Shown: positions 18,818-27,877 of the stretch, piece after piece
Layout: each line of letters starts with the position of its first letter
Numbering within the stretch: position 1 is the first letter of the stretch
Assembly: GCF_021502725.1 (NCBI RefSeq)
Contig: NZ_JAKFFS010000002.1
Location: forward strand, 124,001-188,000
Length of the DNA stretch: 64,000 nt
Source: Dyadobacter sp. CY345
GTDB taxonomy: Bacteria; Bacteroidota; Bacteroidia; Cytophagales; Spirosomataceae
Direction: 5' to 3'
Notes under the pieces: generated by a model
Told to the model about the DNA's origin: nothing
What the model saw: the letters and a program-made list of their open reading frames with translations, nothing else
Databases searched by the model: none
Made by a program: the position numbers and the translations under genes

Positions 18818-21800
18818 ATGTCTAGGAAGCACTCTATTGTGTCAATTATTGCCGTTCTATTTTGTTTCTTATGTAACACGGACTCGAATGCACAATGGGG
18901 TGCCCCTTATTCCAATAGCTGGTTAAACGATCGCTATAAACAAGAATTTGTAAAAGTTGCAGTTAATAAAGATGGAATATATAGGATTCCAGTCGCCTCC
19001 CTTCCCGCCTCGTTTCCTAAGAGCGATCCATCAAGGTTTCAACTATGGAGGCGCGGTAAAGAGGTAGCGATTATTAGTGCTAACAGCACTGAGATTGTTT
19101 TTTATGGAGTCAAAAATGACGGTAAATCAGATGAGTTGCTTTATAGAAATAGCTCATTTCAACCAGATCCTGCTGCGAGAACAAATCCATATTTAAGTAT
19201 ATATTCTGATGAGAGTGCATATTTTCTTACAAATGCAGCTAGTGGCTCTACAAGTAGAGCAAAGAATATTTCGAGACCTATTGATAATGGACAGGTGCCT
19301 GTAAGTTATCACTTACAAACGGAGATTATCACTTTTACCGATCAAGACTCTTACAGTCCTCAAAATAACTTTTTTACATTGAATTTAATTTATAGTTTTC
19401 TGGAGAGAGGGAAAGGTATGACGAGTAAGATTTATGGTAAAAACGCTACTTTAACCCATCCATTATTATTTGGCGATCCTGTTTTTTCTTACAAGTTTGA
19501 CAATCTTGTCAGAGCCGAAAATCAGAAACCGGAAATAGAATTGTTGGTATACGGTAGAACGAATACGAATAATGACATATCACTTCAAGTAGGGAAAAAT
19601 CCGGAAGTGTTGAGAACCCTTTCCGGAAATTTAACAGTTCAGGGTTTTGGTGACGGAAAAAAGAAGTATCAATTAAATGTTGCAGATGATTCTGATATTT
19701 CGTCTGATGGAAGTTTTACTTTTAAATTGTTTTCAAATAAAGTTTCAACTGACTGGAACGCAGTCGGGATGTATTCTCTTACCTATTACAAAATAGTATA
19801 TCCTCAGTCTTTTGATATGAAGGATAAAAAAAGTAAACTTTTTACTCTGCTACCGACTGCTGAAAATTATAGTCGGATAAGAATAACTAATCCAGTTGAC
19901 AGTCCATTAATTTATGATGTAACTGACTCTGAAAATCCAGTTTTATTAACTGGCTCTTTGATTGGCGGTATGCTCGAAGTGACAGTGCCACGTACTTCCA
20001 CGCAATCTCTTTCTCTTTTAGTAACAAATGAAAAAAGCGAGGTAGCATCTGCAAAGATGGAGATTGTTCACATGCCACTAATAGAACCTTCAGAGTATGA
20101 CTATTTAATCCTGACGACTGAAAAGCTTAAAGATGGCGCGATTGAGTATGCCAATTACAGGAAGTCGGCCGCCGGAAATTCTTATAACCCATTGGTAATA
20201 TCGATTAATGATGTCTACAATCAATTCAACTACGGAGAGCCAAGTCCGGTAGCTATACGAAGATTTGTTGATTATATGCTTTCGAAAGGAATAAAGACAA
20301 AACATAATTTATTGCTGATCGGTAATTCAATTTCCTATGGTGATTCAACCATCAAAAATAAAGAGTTGAAAAATCAGGTTCCAACAGTTGGTTATCCGGG
20401 ATCAGACCTCTTATTAGTTAGCGGTCTGGCAGGTGCCAAACTTGATGTTCCTGCTATTCCTGTTGGACGAATTTCCGCGACAAATATAACTCAGATACGA
20501 AATTATCTGGACAAAGTGAAGAGTTATGAGGGAGAATCAAACATAGATGTTGGCTGGAAAAAAAATGTGCTGCATTTGTCAGGAGGTAAATCAGCAGGTG
20601 AAATTATTCAGTTAAGAAGTGCATTAGAGTCCTTGGTACCTTTGGTAGAAAATGGAAGTGTGGGAGGTTCAGTAAAGGTGTTTCAGAAACAAAGTACAAT
20701 TGATGTAGAAAAGGTAAACATTACTCCCGAAGTGAATGATGGTGTAGGGATGATTTCTTATTTTGGGCATGGTTCTCCAACAATTACTGATTTGGACATG
20801 GGCTACGTATCAGATGCAACGAGGGGCTATCAAAACATTAATAAATACCCATTAATGTATTTCAACGGCTGCGGCGTAGGAAACATTTTTAAAGGAAATA
20901 CAGATGAGGATTATTCTTCGTCACTGCGAGAGCCATTATCAGCTGACTGGCTATGTGCAAGGCAAAAAGGAGCAATAGCAATCATTGCCAACTCTTATTA
21001 CACTTTCTTAACATCATCCTCTATTTACATAAAAGAACTGTATACAAGAGTTTTTGAAGATCCATTAGGCGCTGGTTCGTCTATTGGTTTGATTCAGAAA
21101 GATATGGCAGCAAAAATTACGAGCGGCTCATACGGTGCTTATGAGCTTTCTAATTTACATCAATCTGTTCTACAGGGAGATCCGTCAATGATCCTGATTC
21201 GTGAAGAATTGCCTGACTATACTGTAAATCGGAATTTAGGTATTGTAATTCGTGCAGAAGAGAATAAAACAATTGCTCAGTCTTCGAAGCTTAGCGTTGA
21301 AGTAGCTCTACAAAATCTTGGAAGAAATGAGAGTAAGATATTGCCAGTGAGGGTGAGATACGTCTATTCTGACGGATCAATAGATACCAGAACTGAAAGT
21401 GCCGGCCCTATTTCTAATAATGATACGGTTCGTCTGACATTTGCCAACACACGTCCGCTACAACGCATTGAAGTAAAGCTAGATCCAGCGAATACAATTC
21501 AAGAAAGTAACAAAGCTAATAACGACTCGGAATTGCTTATTGACTGGGATCTGGTCAAAAATGAAAAGAGTTTCCCGGGTGGACCAGTCAAAGATGTTAT
21601 CGCTCCAATTTTAAATGTCAGATTTAATAGTGAGATTCTTAAAAATGGCGAAACGGTTGGAAAAAATCCTGTTATAAGTATAGTCTTAGAAGATAATTCT
21701 CTTCTCTTAGGGGATACTTCATTAGTTGATATCTCGCTAAAACTATGTGGAGACAATTCATGTGATTTTAAACGTGTAACATACTCCGGCAATCAGATGC

Positions 21801-22228
21801 AATGGTCATTAATATCCGAAAAAGTTTTTGGTGTCGAATATTTACCTGCCGACTTAGTTGCTGGAGAATATGAACTCCTTGTTAGTGCCAGAGATCTAGC
21901 AGGAAATATTGCGTCATACCAATATAGGATAATGTTCAAAGTGTCTGATTCGCAAAATGGACTGATAGTTATAGCCAGTCCTAACCCTGCTACGGATTAT
22001 GTTCAATTTAGAATTGATGAAGACCATAACACAACATTAGGCTCTGTAGAAAGCTACATATATGATACTCGCGGAAACATCATCGAAAGTAAAACTGTGA
22101 TCGATGGCAGAAGAAGCTGGTATTGGATCCCAACGGGGCAATCTGGGCTTTACTTATACAAAATAGTATTTAAAGATAGCGCGGGAGAGCGAAGTTCAGT
22201 AACCGGAAAGATTATTGTAGTTAAATAG
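18818..22228 (+). CDS. Second C25 (gingipain/PorU-like) protease with CARDB-like and T9SS domains
   Basis: This is an 1136-aa paralogue of the preceding gene. It has a signal peptide ('FCFLCNTDSNAQ') and shared blocks such as 'YNQFNYGEPSPVAIRRFVDY'. The catalytic pair is His651 ('YFGHGSPT') and Cys685 ('YFNGCGVGNIFKG') with the same 34-residue spacing. It has an extra region after about residue 800: a CARDB-like Ig domain ('VEVALQNLGRNESKILPVRV'), another beta domain, then a T9SS C-terminal domain ('VIASPNPATDYVQFRID', ending 'KIIVVK'). Its stop is 10 nt from the convergent cyclase gene. It may process or shed surface proteins; specificity is unknown. Confidence 0.85.
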   Translation: MSRKHSIVSIIAVLFCFLCNTDSNAQWGAPYSNSWLNDRYKQEFVKVAVNKDGIYRIPVASLPASFPKSDPSRFQLWRRGKEVAIISANSTEIVFYGVKNDGKSDELLYRNSSFQPDPAARTNPYLSIYSDESAYFLTNAASGSTSRAKNISRPIDNGQVPVSYHLQTEIITFTDQDSYSPQNNFFTLNLIYSFLERGKGMTSKIYGKNATLTHPLLFGDPVFSYKFDNLVRAENQKPEIELLVYGRTNTNNDISLQVGKNPEVLRTLSGNLTVQGFGDGKKKYQLNVADDSDISSDGSFTFKLFSNKVSTDWNAVGMYSLTYYKIVYPQSFDMKDKKSKLFTLLPTAENYSRIRITNPVDSPLIYDVTDSENPVLLTGSLIGGMLEVTVPRTSTQSLSLLVTNEKSEVASAKMEIVHMPLIEPSEYDYLILTTEKLKDGAIEYANYRKSAAGNSYNPLVISINDVYNQFNYGEPSPVAIRRFVDYMLSKGIKTKHNLLLIGNSISYGDSTIKNKELKNQVPTVGYPGSDLLLVSGLAGAKLDVPAIPVGRISATNITQIRNYLDKVKSYEGESNIDVGWKKNVLHLSGGKSAGEIIQLRSALESLVPLVENGSVGGSVKVFQKQSTIDVEKVNITPEVNDGVGMISYFGHGSPTITDLDMGYVSDATRGYQNINKYPLMYFNGCGVGNIFKGNTDEDYSSSLREPLSADWLCARQKGAIAIIANSYYTFLTSSSIYIKELYTRVFEDPLGAGSSIGLIQKDMAAKITSGSYGAYELSNLHQSVLQGDPSMILIREELPDYTVNRNLGIVIRAEENKTIAQSSKLSVEVALQNLGRNESKILPVRVRYVYSDGSIDTRTESAGPISNNDTVRLTFANTRPLQRIEVKLDPANTIQESNKANNDSELLIDWDLVKNEKSFPGGPVKDVIAPILNVRFNSEILKNGETVGKNPVISIVLEDNSLLLGDTSLVDISLKLCGDNSCDFKRVTYSGNQMQWSLISEKVFGVEYLPADLVAGEYELLVSARDLAGNIASYQYRIMFKVSDSQNGLIVIASPNPATDYVQFRIDEDHNTTLGSVESYIYDTRGNIIESKTVIDGRRSWYWIPTGQSGLYLYKIVFKDSAGERSSVTGKIIVVK

Positions 22229-22238
22229 CCTGCAAAAA

Positions 22239-24170
22239 CTAAGAGTATTTATTTTTACACCAATCCAACCACACGGCCAACGATATAACTCTTAGAACAG
22301 GAGAAGTTGCTCTTCCTGGCTGTTTGTCTCTATGGAGTAGGGTTACAAATGAATTGAATTTTTTCATATCCACAAAATTCCATATGTGACTTTGAGGTGT
22401 TAAAAAGTCAGCAGACTGCTTGTACAACCTTATAGCAGCGTCTCTGCCGTACAAACTAAATTTGCCTTTATCTCCTCGGTTTCTGATACTTTCTGGCAGA
22501 ATGTCCTTCATTCCTTCTCTTAAATAGCCTCTTCGTTTTCCCTGACTATATTTAATTTCTAAGGGAACAGACATCGTCAATTCGAATAGATTGTGGTCGA
22601 AAAACGGAAATTTTTCGACTACTCCATAATGTTTTCGAAGCGCATAAAGATGTTCTGCCGCAGATAAGGATTCGCCACCATAAATATCTTGAAAAGATAT
22701 ATTATCAATACCTTGCAAACCACGTGACATAATCTTGGGAAGATCTATTGTGTAACTGTCAATCTTAAGATTGTTGGAAAACTCTTTGTTTAGGACAGTA
22801 TTCGGATAAATCTCTCTATTCCTTAATTTTTTTGATGCGACAGATGCAATCTTGAGGAACAACGAGACGGTAGAAGACATACCAAAAAAATCATGAACCT
22901 TGTAAACATGCATTATAAAATCAGAAATACTTAGTTGACTCATTTTTCTTTGCAGCTGCCTATAAAGAAAATGATTCAAATAGACTTCTTTCTTCCTTTT
23001 ACCTGAGAAAGTATTCCATTGTATATCAATATGATAATATGGATAGACACACGCAGCGATATTAAGGATCTCAGTTAATTCAGTCCACTTAAATTGATCG
23101 TAAAGAATCTCTGGATATTCAACTCCAATCCCTACTATACCATCTCCATCGTGCCCGTTGAACATCGTACTTCCTCCGAGTTCACTAGCTTTTTTCAAAA
23201 GTGTATGTGTAATTGCAGATCCAGAGATCATATGTTCAGGGTAGCCGTATAGTGAGGTATGAAGTATCAGAGCGTCCAGGTCATGTTCAGAGGGAGGAAT
23301 GACATGATGCTCGGATTGAATTTTTTTAGCAACTTCATGCGCCAGATGTTTCTCACTTTGTACTATTTTTTGCAGGTCGAGAAATAAGGTATGGATAGGC
23401 TGGTTGGGATATAATGCTCGTACCATACAAGAAATTGACGAAGAATCTAACCCACCGCTTAACTGAGCAATAATTGGTTTGTTATCTATTATACCACGTT
23501 CAATGGATTTGGCAAATAAACTCTTAAATGCCTCTCCATACTCTCCAACAGATTTAAGATTTGACCACTTTTCCGGATTAAAAGTGAAATATGGAGTTTG
23601 CTTGAAGTTGTTTCCAGACTTATTAACCAGGATATTATGCCCCGGCAAGAGCCTTTTGATGTGGGAATATGCCGTATCTGGATTATAGTAATGACTGTCA
23701 TTGCTGATCAGATAATTTGATACCCAGCTGTCATTGATTGACACCCTATCAACAAAACCACCTATCCTTACCAAAGAATGAATTTCTGTCGAGAAAGCAA
23801 ATAGGGAAGAAGGTATGTATACGTAATACAACGGTATCACACCGAGTGCGTGTCTTGATATGCTGATTTCAGCAGTGGTGTCATCATACCAGATTGATAA
23901 ATATGGCTGACGTTGACTTGATTTGACAACTTCGTCAAAATCAAAACGACTTGTAAATTTCGAATCTTGGATCAGATTAGAATTTACAAGTCGTAAAGAA
24001 CTTTCCTTAGAGTTAATGACTATATAATTATGGTCATCTGGCTGCTCCTCAACAGAACAAATAATTAAAGAAATATTTTCTAAATGAAAGTTATCTCGTT
24101 TTAATCTGTCTATGAATAATCCTTTTTCTGATTTATTTTCTCTGAAAAAGATTGAGCCCTCAATTACCAC
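22239..24170 (-). CDS. Asparagine-synthase-type ATP-dependent cyclase (lasso-peptide C protein-like)
   Basis: This is a 643-aa protein from GTG 24170. An in-frame GTG at 24233 would overlap the precursor gene by 41 nt; the later start sits 23 nt after the precursor stop and behind TTAGGA. Residues about 1-190 form a degenerate glutaminase-like domain lacking the MCGI start. Residues about 220-640 form the synthetase domain with PPi loop S238GGLDS243, 'NGHDGDGIVG' and the C-terminal 'KRRGYLREGMKDILPESIRN' plus 'RGDKGKF'. The same arrangement occurs in McjC-type macrolactam synthetases, which adenylate an Asp/Glu side chain and close the lasso ring. A precursor lies directly upstream. True asparagine synthesis is unlikely given the missing Cys2. 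Confidence 0.8.
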   Translation of the reverse strand: MVIEGSIFFRENKSEKGLFIDRLKRDNFHLENISLIICSVEEQPDDHNYIVINSKESSLRLVNSNLIQDSKFTSRFDFDEVVKSSQRQPYLSIWYDDTTAEISISRHALGVIPLYYVYIPSSLFAFSTEIHSLVRIGGFVDRVSINDSWVSNYLISNDSHYYNPDTAYSHIKRLLPGHNILVNKSGNNFKQTPYFTFNPEKWSNLKSVGEYGEAFKSLFAKSIERGIIDNKPIIAQLSGGLDSSSISCMVRALYPNQPIHTLFLDLQKIVQSEKHLAHEVAKKIQSEHHVIPPSEHDLDALILHTSLYGYPEHMISGSAITHTLLKKASELGGSTMFNGHDGDGIVGIGVEYPEILYDQFKWTELTEILNIAACVYPYYHIDIQWNTFSGKRKKEVYLNHFLYRQLQRKMSQLSISDFIMHVYKVHDFFGMSSTVSLFLKIASVASKKLRNREIYPNTVLNKEFSNNLKIDSYTIDLPKIMSRGLQGIDNISFQDIYGGESLSAAEHLYALRKHYGVVEKFPFFDHNLFELTMSVPLEIKYSQGKRRGYLREGMKDILPESIRNRGDKGKFSLYGRDAAIRLYKQSADFLTPQSHIWNFVDMKKFNSFVTLLHRDKQPGRATSPVLRVISLAVWLDWCKNKYS

Positions 24171-24192
24171 AATTCTTTGTCCTAAGAAAGGA

Positions 24193-24330
24193 TTAGCCGT
24201 TTTTCTGAGTTTGGAAATTATCTGATGATCCACCAGTACCTCCTCTTGTCAATTTAGCAACATTTCCTCTTTTAACTAATACCGGTTTGCGGTAAGATTT
24301 TTTCGTCTGTGTAGAGTGCAAATTTGTCAT
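24193..24330 (-). CDS. Lasso-peptide-like RiPP precursor
   Basis: This 45-aa peptide starts at ATG 24330; a longer in-frame start (24396) adds an implausible leader. The leader carries the lasso/RRE recognition pattern Y13xxP16xL18xxxG22 ('YRKPVLVKRGN') and Thr28 at position -2 relative to a predicted cut after Arg29. The predicted core is GGTGGSSDNFQTQKNG: Gly1 as ring nucleophile and Asp8 as ring acceptor would give an 8-residue macrolactam with an 8-residue tail. The cyclase gene follows on the same strand. No B1 (RRE) or B2 (leader peptidase) gene lies in the window, so the pathway is incomplete locally or uses genes elsewhere. Confidence 0.72.
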   Translation of the reverse strand: MTNLHSTQTKKSYRKPVLVKRGNVAKLTRGGTGGSSDNFQTQKNG

Positions 24331-24468
24331 TTCTAGCGTTTTTAATGGTTTACAATATATCCGGTGTAAAATTAATAGGATTTTTTTTATTTCCAAATTT
24401 TAAAATCAAAACAGTATCCTATTGCAGTGATTTTCAGGTTCTGTATGGTACGACCTATAATAAAAAAA

Positions 24469-25203
24469 TTATTGTAATCCACCGAATTCTACAATCGTTC
24501 TTATCTTTCTTGATCCGGAATCAACGATACCTTGCCCAATACAATCGGGGGTCGATTGGCAGTATTCAAAGGAAGCCTGTTCGTCATAAATCAGGCCTGC
24601 ATCGAGTCCATAACGTTTTATTCCGAGGGAATATGTAATAACAGATGTTGTATCGCTCTGTTCCACCACTGTTATGCCTTTTTCAAAAGACAAATTGCCA
24701 GACTGTAAGGGCTGATCAATCTCTTCGTAACGATACTCTTTGCTATCCAGTGTGTTATACATATTTCCATTCCATTTTAATTTTGAATCAATTGGGAAAA
24801 TAAAAGGAACGGTTATTTGATTATCTATATTTAATATTAATTTATCTGGAAATTGCTCTATGGAATATTCTTTAACTTTTAACCAGCTATCTGTCGCTGT
24901 ATTGCGGGAGTATCTGGAAATGATGAAAGTGGATATCCCGTTTGCATTTTTCGTCTCACGCACTACTTCATCTCTTTCCTGCCACGTCTTAACGGATGGG
25001 CCCGTCTGTCCGGATGAATAAACTTCCTCTTTTACATCATAGATCTGATATACCCCAATCGATAACGGGAAATAACTACGAGAATTTACCGGCTCAGTCG
25101 ATGAATCACCGCAAGATGTGAACCAGTAAGCTGAGAGTAGAATTAGGGCAACTTTTAACCAGTTACGATTAATACGTGTGTGATATATGTAAAAGTGGTG
25201 CAT
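24469..25203 (-). CDS. Predicted lipoprotein of unknown function
   Basis: This 244-aa protein has a hydrophobic leader and lipobox ending in Cys31 ('YWFTSCGDSS'). The mature part is beta-rich, starts 'SYFPLSIGVYQIYDVKEEVY', and has a late Cys pair ('FEYCQSTPDCIGQG'). No catalytic residues are evident, and the family is not recognised beyond a Bacteroidota-type surface or periplasmic lipoprotein. It is encoded upstream of the lasso-like precursor on the same strand with a 138-nt gap, so read-through is possible, but a functional link is not shown. Confidence 0.75.
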   Translation of the reverse strand: MHHFYIYHTRINRNWLKVALILLSAYWFTSCGDSSTEPVNSRSYFPLSIGVYQIYDVKEEVYSSGQTGPSVKTWQERDEVVRETKNANGISTFIISRYSRNTATDSWLKVKEYSIEQFPDKLILNIDNQITVPFIFPIDSKLKWNGNMYNTLDSKEYRYEEIDQPLQSGNLSFEKGITVVEQSDTTSVITYSLGIKRYGLDAGLIYDEQASFEYCQSTPDCIGQGIVDSGSRKIRTIVEFGGLQ

Positions 25204-25328
25204 ACTATTATTCGAAATATGAAAGGTTTTCTTCTGTAAATTTAGCTTATACCGGAATCAAAAAATAATTTTTGGTGTCAATAAAAAATACCTGCTTGTG
25301 AGATAATTAGTGCCGATCAAACTGATGT

Positions 25329-25979
25329 TTAGTTTGCTGCATCATTCCGTTCCGCCAACTTCTTCTTTAGAAAACCAACCAAAACATCCAATCCCGTATC
25401 AAAACGTGTGTTGTTGTTGATAATCATATCAGCTTCCGAACGCAATGGCAAAATATATTTGTCATACGTTGGTGCCACGTGATGTTCCCATCGATACAAA
25501 ACATCGTCCAGGTCATAACCCCGCTCGTTATTATCACGAATAATCCGCCTTTTTATTTTAACATGTTCTTTCGCATCAACGAATATTTTTAAATCAATAA
25601 GACGCGCAATATCAGGAAAGTAAAGAACGAAAATTCCTTCCACAATGATAATGGGGCGGGGCTCAAAAACTAAAATTTCAGGTTTGATCAGCGGATTATT
25701 GAATGTATATTCTTTCTGTTGAACTTCACGGCCTGCTCTTAAAACTGCAATATGTTCCGCAAAAAGATGATGGTCGATTGTTTCCGGCAGGTCAAAATTT
25801 TCAACCCCGTTTTCGTCTCTCGGGATTTCGTGAATAGGACGGTAATAATTGTCCTGGGAAATCCGGCAAACATCTTCTGGCGCGAACGAGTCGATCAGGC
25901 ATTTCATGAAAAAAGTTTTTCCGGAAGCGCTGCCGCCAGTGATACCGATGATGTAAGGTTGTTTATCGTGGGGTGTCAT
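25329..25979 (-). CDS. udk: Uridine kinase
   Basis: The start chosen is ATG 25979 (216 aa); a start at 26018 would add 13 residues. The P-loop GGSASGKT lies at residues 15-22. Typical Udk motifs are 'ISQDNYYRP' (nucleoside-binding region), 'VENFDLPETIDHHLF', 'IIIVEGIFVLYFPDIA' and 'RRIIRDNNERGYD' (lid). The enzyme phosphorylates uridine and cytidine in pyrimidine salvage in the cytoplasm. It lies downstream of the porZ-like gene on the same strand with a short gap, so it may share its transcript. Confidence 0.92.
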   Translation of the reverse strand: MTPHDKQPYIIGITGGSASGKTFFMKCLIDSFAPEDVCRISQDNYYRPIHEIPRDENGVENFDLPETIDHHLFAEHIAVLRAGREVQQKEYTFNNPLIKPEILVFEPRPIIIVEGIFVLYFPDIARLIDLKIFVDAKEHVKIKRRIIRDNNERGYDLDDVLYRWEHHVAPTYDKYILPLRSEADMIINNNTRFDTGLDVLVGFLKKKLAERNDAAN

Positions 25980-26048
25980 TTTCGTTAATTTTCGGATTCG
26001 CTCCGGATTTGCACACAATGTGTGATTTATAACTTTAGTCAGGTATGT

Positions 26049-27851
26049 TTAATCGATGATCGCAAGTTTCCCCGCTGTTTTTTCAGTTCTATCGGAAGAT
26101 ACAACGATTATTAAATAAATTCCGCCCCTTGCCCGTCTGCCAGTGTAATCATTCAAATTCCAGGACGCGGTTCCTCCTTGTGATCGCGTCTCGAAAACCA
26201 GTCTGCCGGAAAGGTCTGTTATTTTAACAATAGCATTATCAGTTAGTCCTTTAAGTCCAAGATTTCCTTCAAATTCTGGTCTGACCGGATTTGGGAAAAT
26301 CGTTACGAATGATAAATTTTCCTGCGCAACGGAGGCATCACTTTGATAGGCAACCATACCGTTTGGCGTATCAACAAACAGTAAACCGGTTTCCGCCTCG
26401 AATGACAAATCGTTAATCAAAGTGGAAGGCAAAGGGCTGTTCTCAGACGTGAACTGTCTGAGAAGTTCTGTTCCATCCGCTGAAAACTGAAATAAGCCAG
26501 TCTCAGTTCCAATCCATTTGCGATTTCCCGGTTCAACGGCAATTGCGTTACATCGTTCGTTGGCAAATAATCTACGCTGGCCATAAATCGGAAAAATCGC
26601 ATCCTGCCGCGAGCCGTTTAAAACCTCATCAGGGACAAAATATCCAATGCCACGTTCACTGGCAAACCAGATTAATCCATCATCGTCAACGGCCAGACTA
26701 TTGATGATCGACGAGGGCAAACCGCCATTTCCTGCTGCCACTGAAAGAATGCGCTGCTGATTGCTTAACGGATTTTTGACTGAAATTCCACCGCCTAAAT
26801 AGGAGGGAAGTTTTGTCCATACCAATCCATTGAGATCAATAACGGACGAATCCTTCTTGACAATAATTGTCGTATCTCCTTCCGAGGGACTGTAAGATTT
26901 GAAAGCTCCGTCTTTATTGCTCAACAAACCTTGCCTTGCATCTGCAGTCCAGAAATCTGTATTGTTTAATAATGATGAACCTAAAAAGTTAAATAAAGGA
27001 TTTTCGTAAACATCAGGTTTTTCTTTACCGATATCCAGGATTTTGTCTGATAAAGTAACAAGATTTTCGGAGAAGGAAATTGTCGGGCTCGAAGAAGCGT
27101 AGACCAATTCCCAGTTTCCATTTTTTCTCTTAAAGATTCCCTGACCAGTTAAACCTGCATATAAATTTCCATTTTGAAACGAAACAGATACCGCCTTATA
27201 GGGTGTTGTAATATTTTTCCAATTTGCAAAATATTGCCTGTTAATATTGGCAGACAATGAAGTTCCGAGTAAACCCTGGGAGGTTGCGGCGAATAGCGAA
27301 TCATTCGTAAAAGTTATGTCGGTGACCCGTGCCTCGGCACCATCTGCTCCGATATAACGATAATTTTCAACCACCTCTCTTAATTTAGGATCAGTAACAA
27401 TAATCCCGAAACTGGTCGTCAGGTATGCCCTGTTTTCTCTAAATAGTATTTTGCCGATTTTTTTGTTGGCAGGAAGGTCAGGAGAATCCAGCAAAAACGG
27501 CCAGTTGATCACTTGATCTGCTTCCTGATTCTCATTTAAATAAACAAGATCCACATTTCCGTTACGATAGGCCAGCAACAGCAACTTTTCTGTGGAATCG
27601 TATGCCATAGCACTGATCCCAACATCATGCAGGCCGGTTGCTTTTGAAAAGATTTTAATCTGATCATTATCCGGATCGATACTAAAAAGTCCGTTGTAAG
27701 ATGAACAGAAAATTTTGTTTTCAACTTTTAAAACTTGCCTGGCAGAGCGGTAACTGAAATGCGTTTCCCAGGATCCCAGCGGGATAGTTTGAGCGATCGA
27801 ACAGGTATTTAAAAAACCCAAAAGCAAAAGCAGTTTAAAGGTGCGTATCAT
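26049..27851 (-). CDS. porZ: PorZ-like T9SS accessory protein (two beta-propellers plus C-terminal domain)
   Basis: This 600-aa protein has a signal peptide ('LLLLLGFLNTCSIAQ'). The mature start 'GSWETHFSYRSARQVLKVENK' and the propeller blades ('IWFASERGIGYF', 'KWIGTETGLFQFSADG') resemble PorZ, a surface T9SS component that delivers A-LPS to the PorU sortase. The end is a T9SS C-terminal domain ('FVTIFPNPVRPEFEGN', 'GGIYLIIVVSS'). It is shorter than the P. gingivalis protein (about 780 aa), so a T9SS-exported propeller protein that is not PorZ remains possible. It follows a modular secreted protein by 26 nt. Confidence 0.65.
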   Translation of the reverse strand: MIRTFKLLLLLGFLNTCSIAQTIPLGSWETHFSYRSARQVLKVENKIFCSSYNGLFSIDPDNDQIKIFSKATGLHDVGISAMAYDSTEKLLLLAYRNGNVDLVYLNENQEADQVINWPFLLDSPDLPANKKIGKILFRENRAYLTTSFGIIVTDPKLREVVENYRYIGADGAEARVTDITFTNDSLFAATSQGLLGTSLSANINRQYFANWKNITTPYKAVSVSFQNGNLYAGLTGQGIFKRKNGNWELVYASSSPTISFSENLVTLSDKILDIGKEKPDVYENPLFNFLGSSLLNNTDFWTADARQGLLSNKDGAFKSYSPSEGDTTIIVKKDSSVIDLNGLVWTKLPSYLGGGISVKNPLSNQQRILSVAAGNGGLPSSIINSLAVDDDGLIWFASERGIGYFVPDEVLNGSRQDAIFPIYGQRRLFANERCNAIAVEPGNRKWIGTETGLFQFSADGTELLRQFTSENSPLPSTLINDLSFEAETGLLFVDTPNGMVAYQSDASVAQENLSFVTIFPNPVRPEFEGNLGLKGLTDNAIVKITDLSGRLVFETRSQGGTASWNLNDYTGRRARGGIYLIIVVSSDRTEKTAGKLAIID

Positions 27852-27877
27852 TCCGCTTCTTCGTTTGGGTTTGTAAG

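Noticed and set aside
15778..22228. C25 proteases as the missing lasso leader peptidase (B2)
   Set aside because: B2 proteins are small cytoplasmic transglutaminase-fold enzymes; these are large exported caspase-fold proteins with signal peptides, so they cannot be B2 itself.
24171..24233. Earlier GTG start for the cyclase
   Set aside because: It would overlap the precursor core region by 41 nt. The GTG at 24170 avoids overlap and fits the domain start, though the earlier start is not excluded.
24331..24396. Longer start for the lasso-like precursor
   Set aside because: The extra 22 residues are unlike a RiPP leader; the ATG at 24330 gives a normal 29-residue leader.
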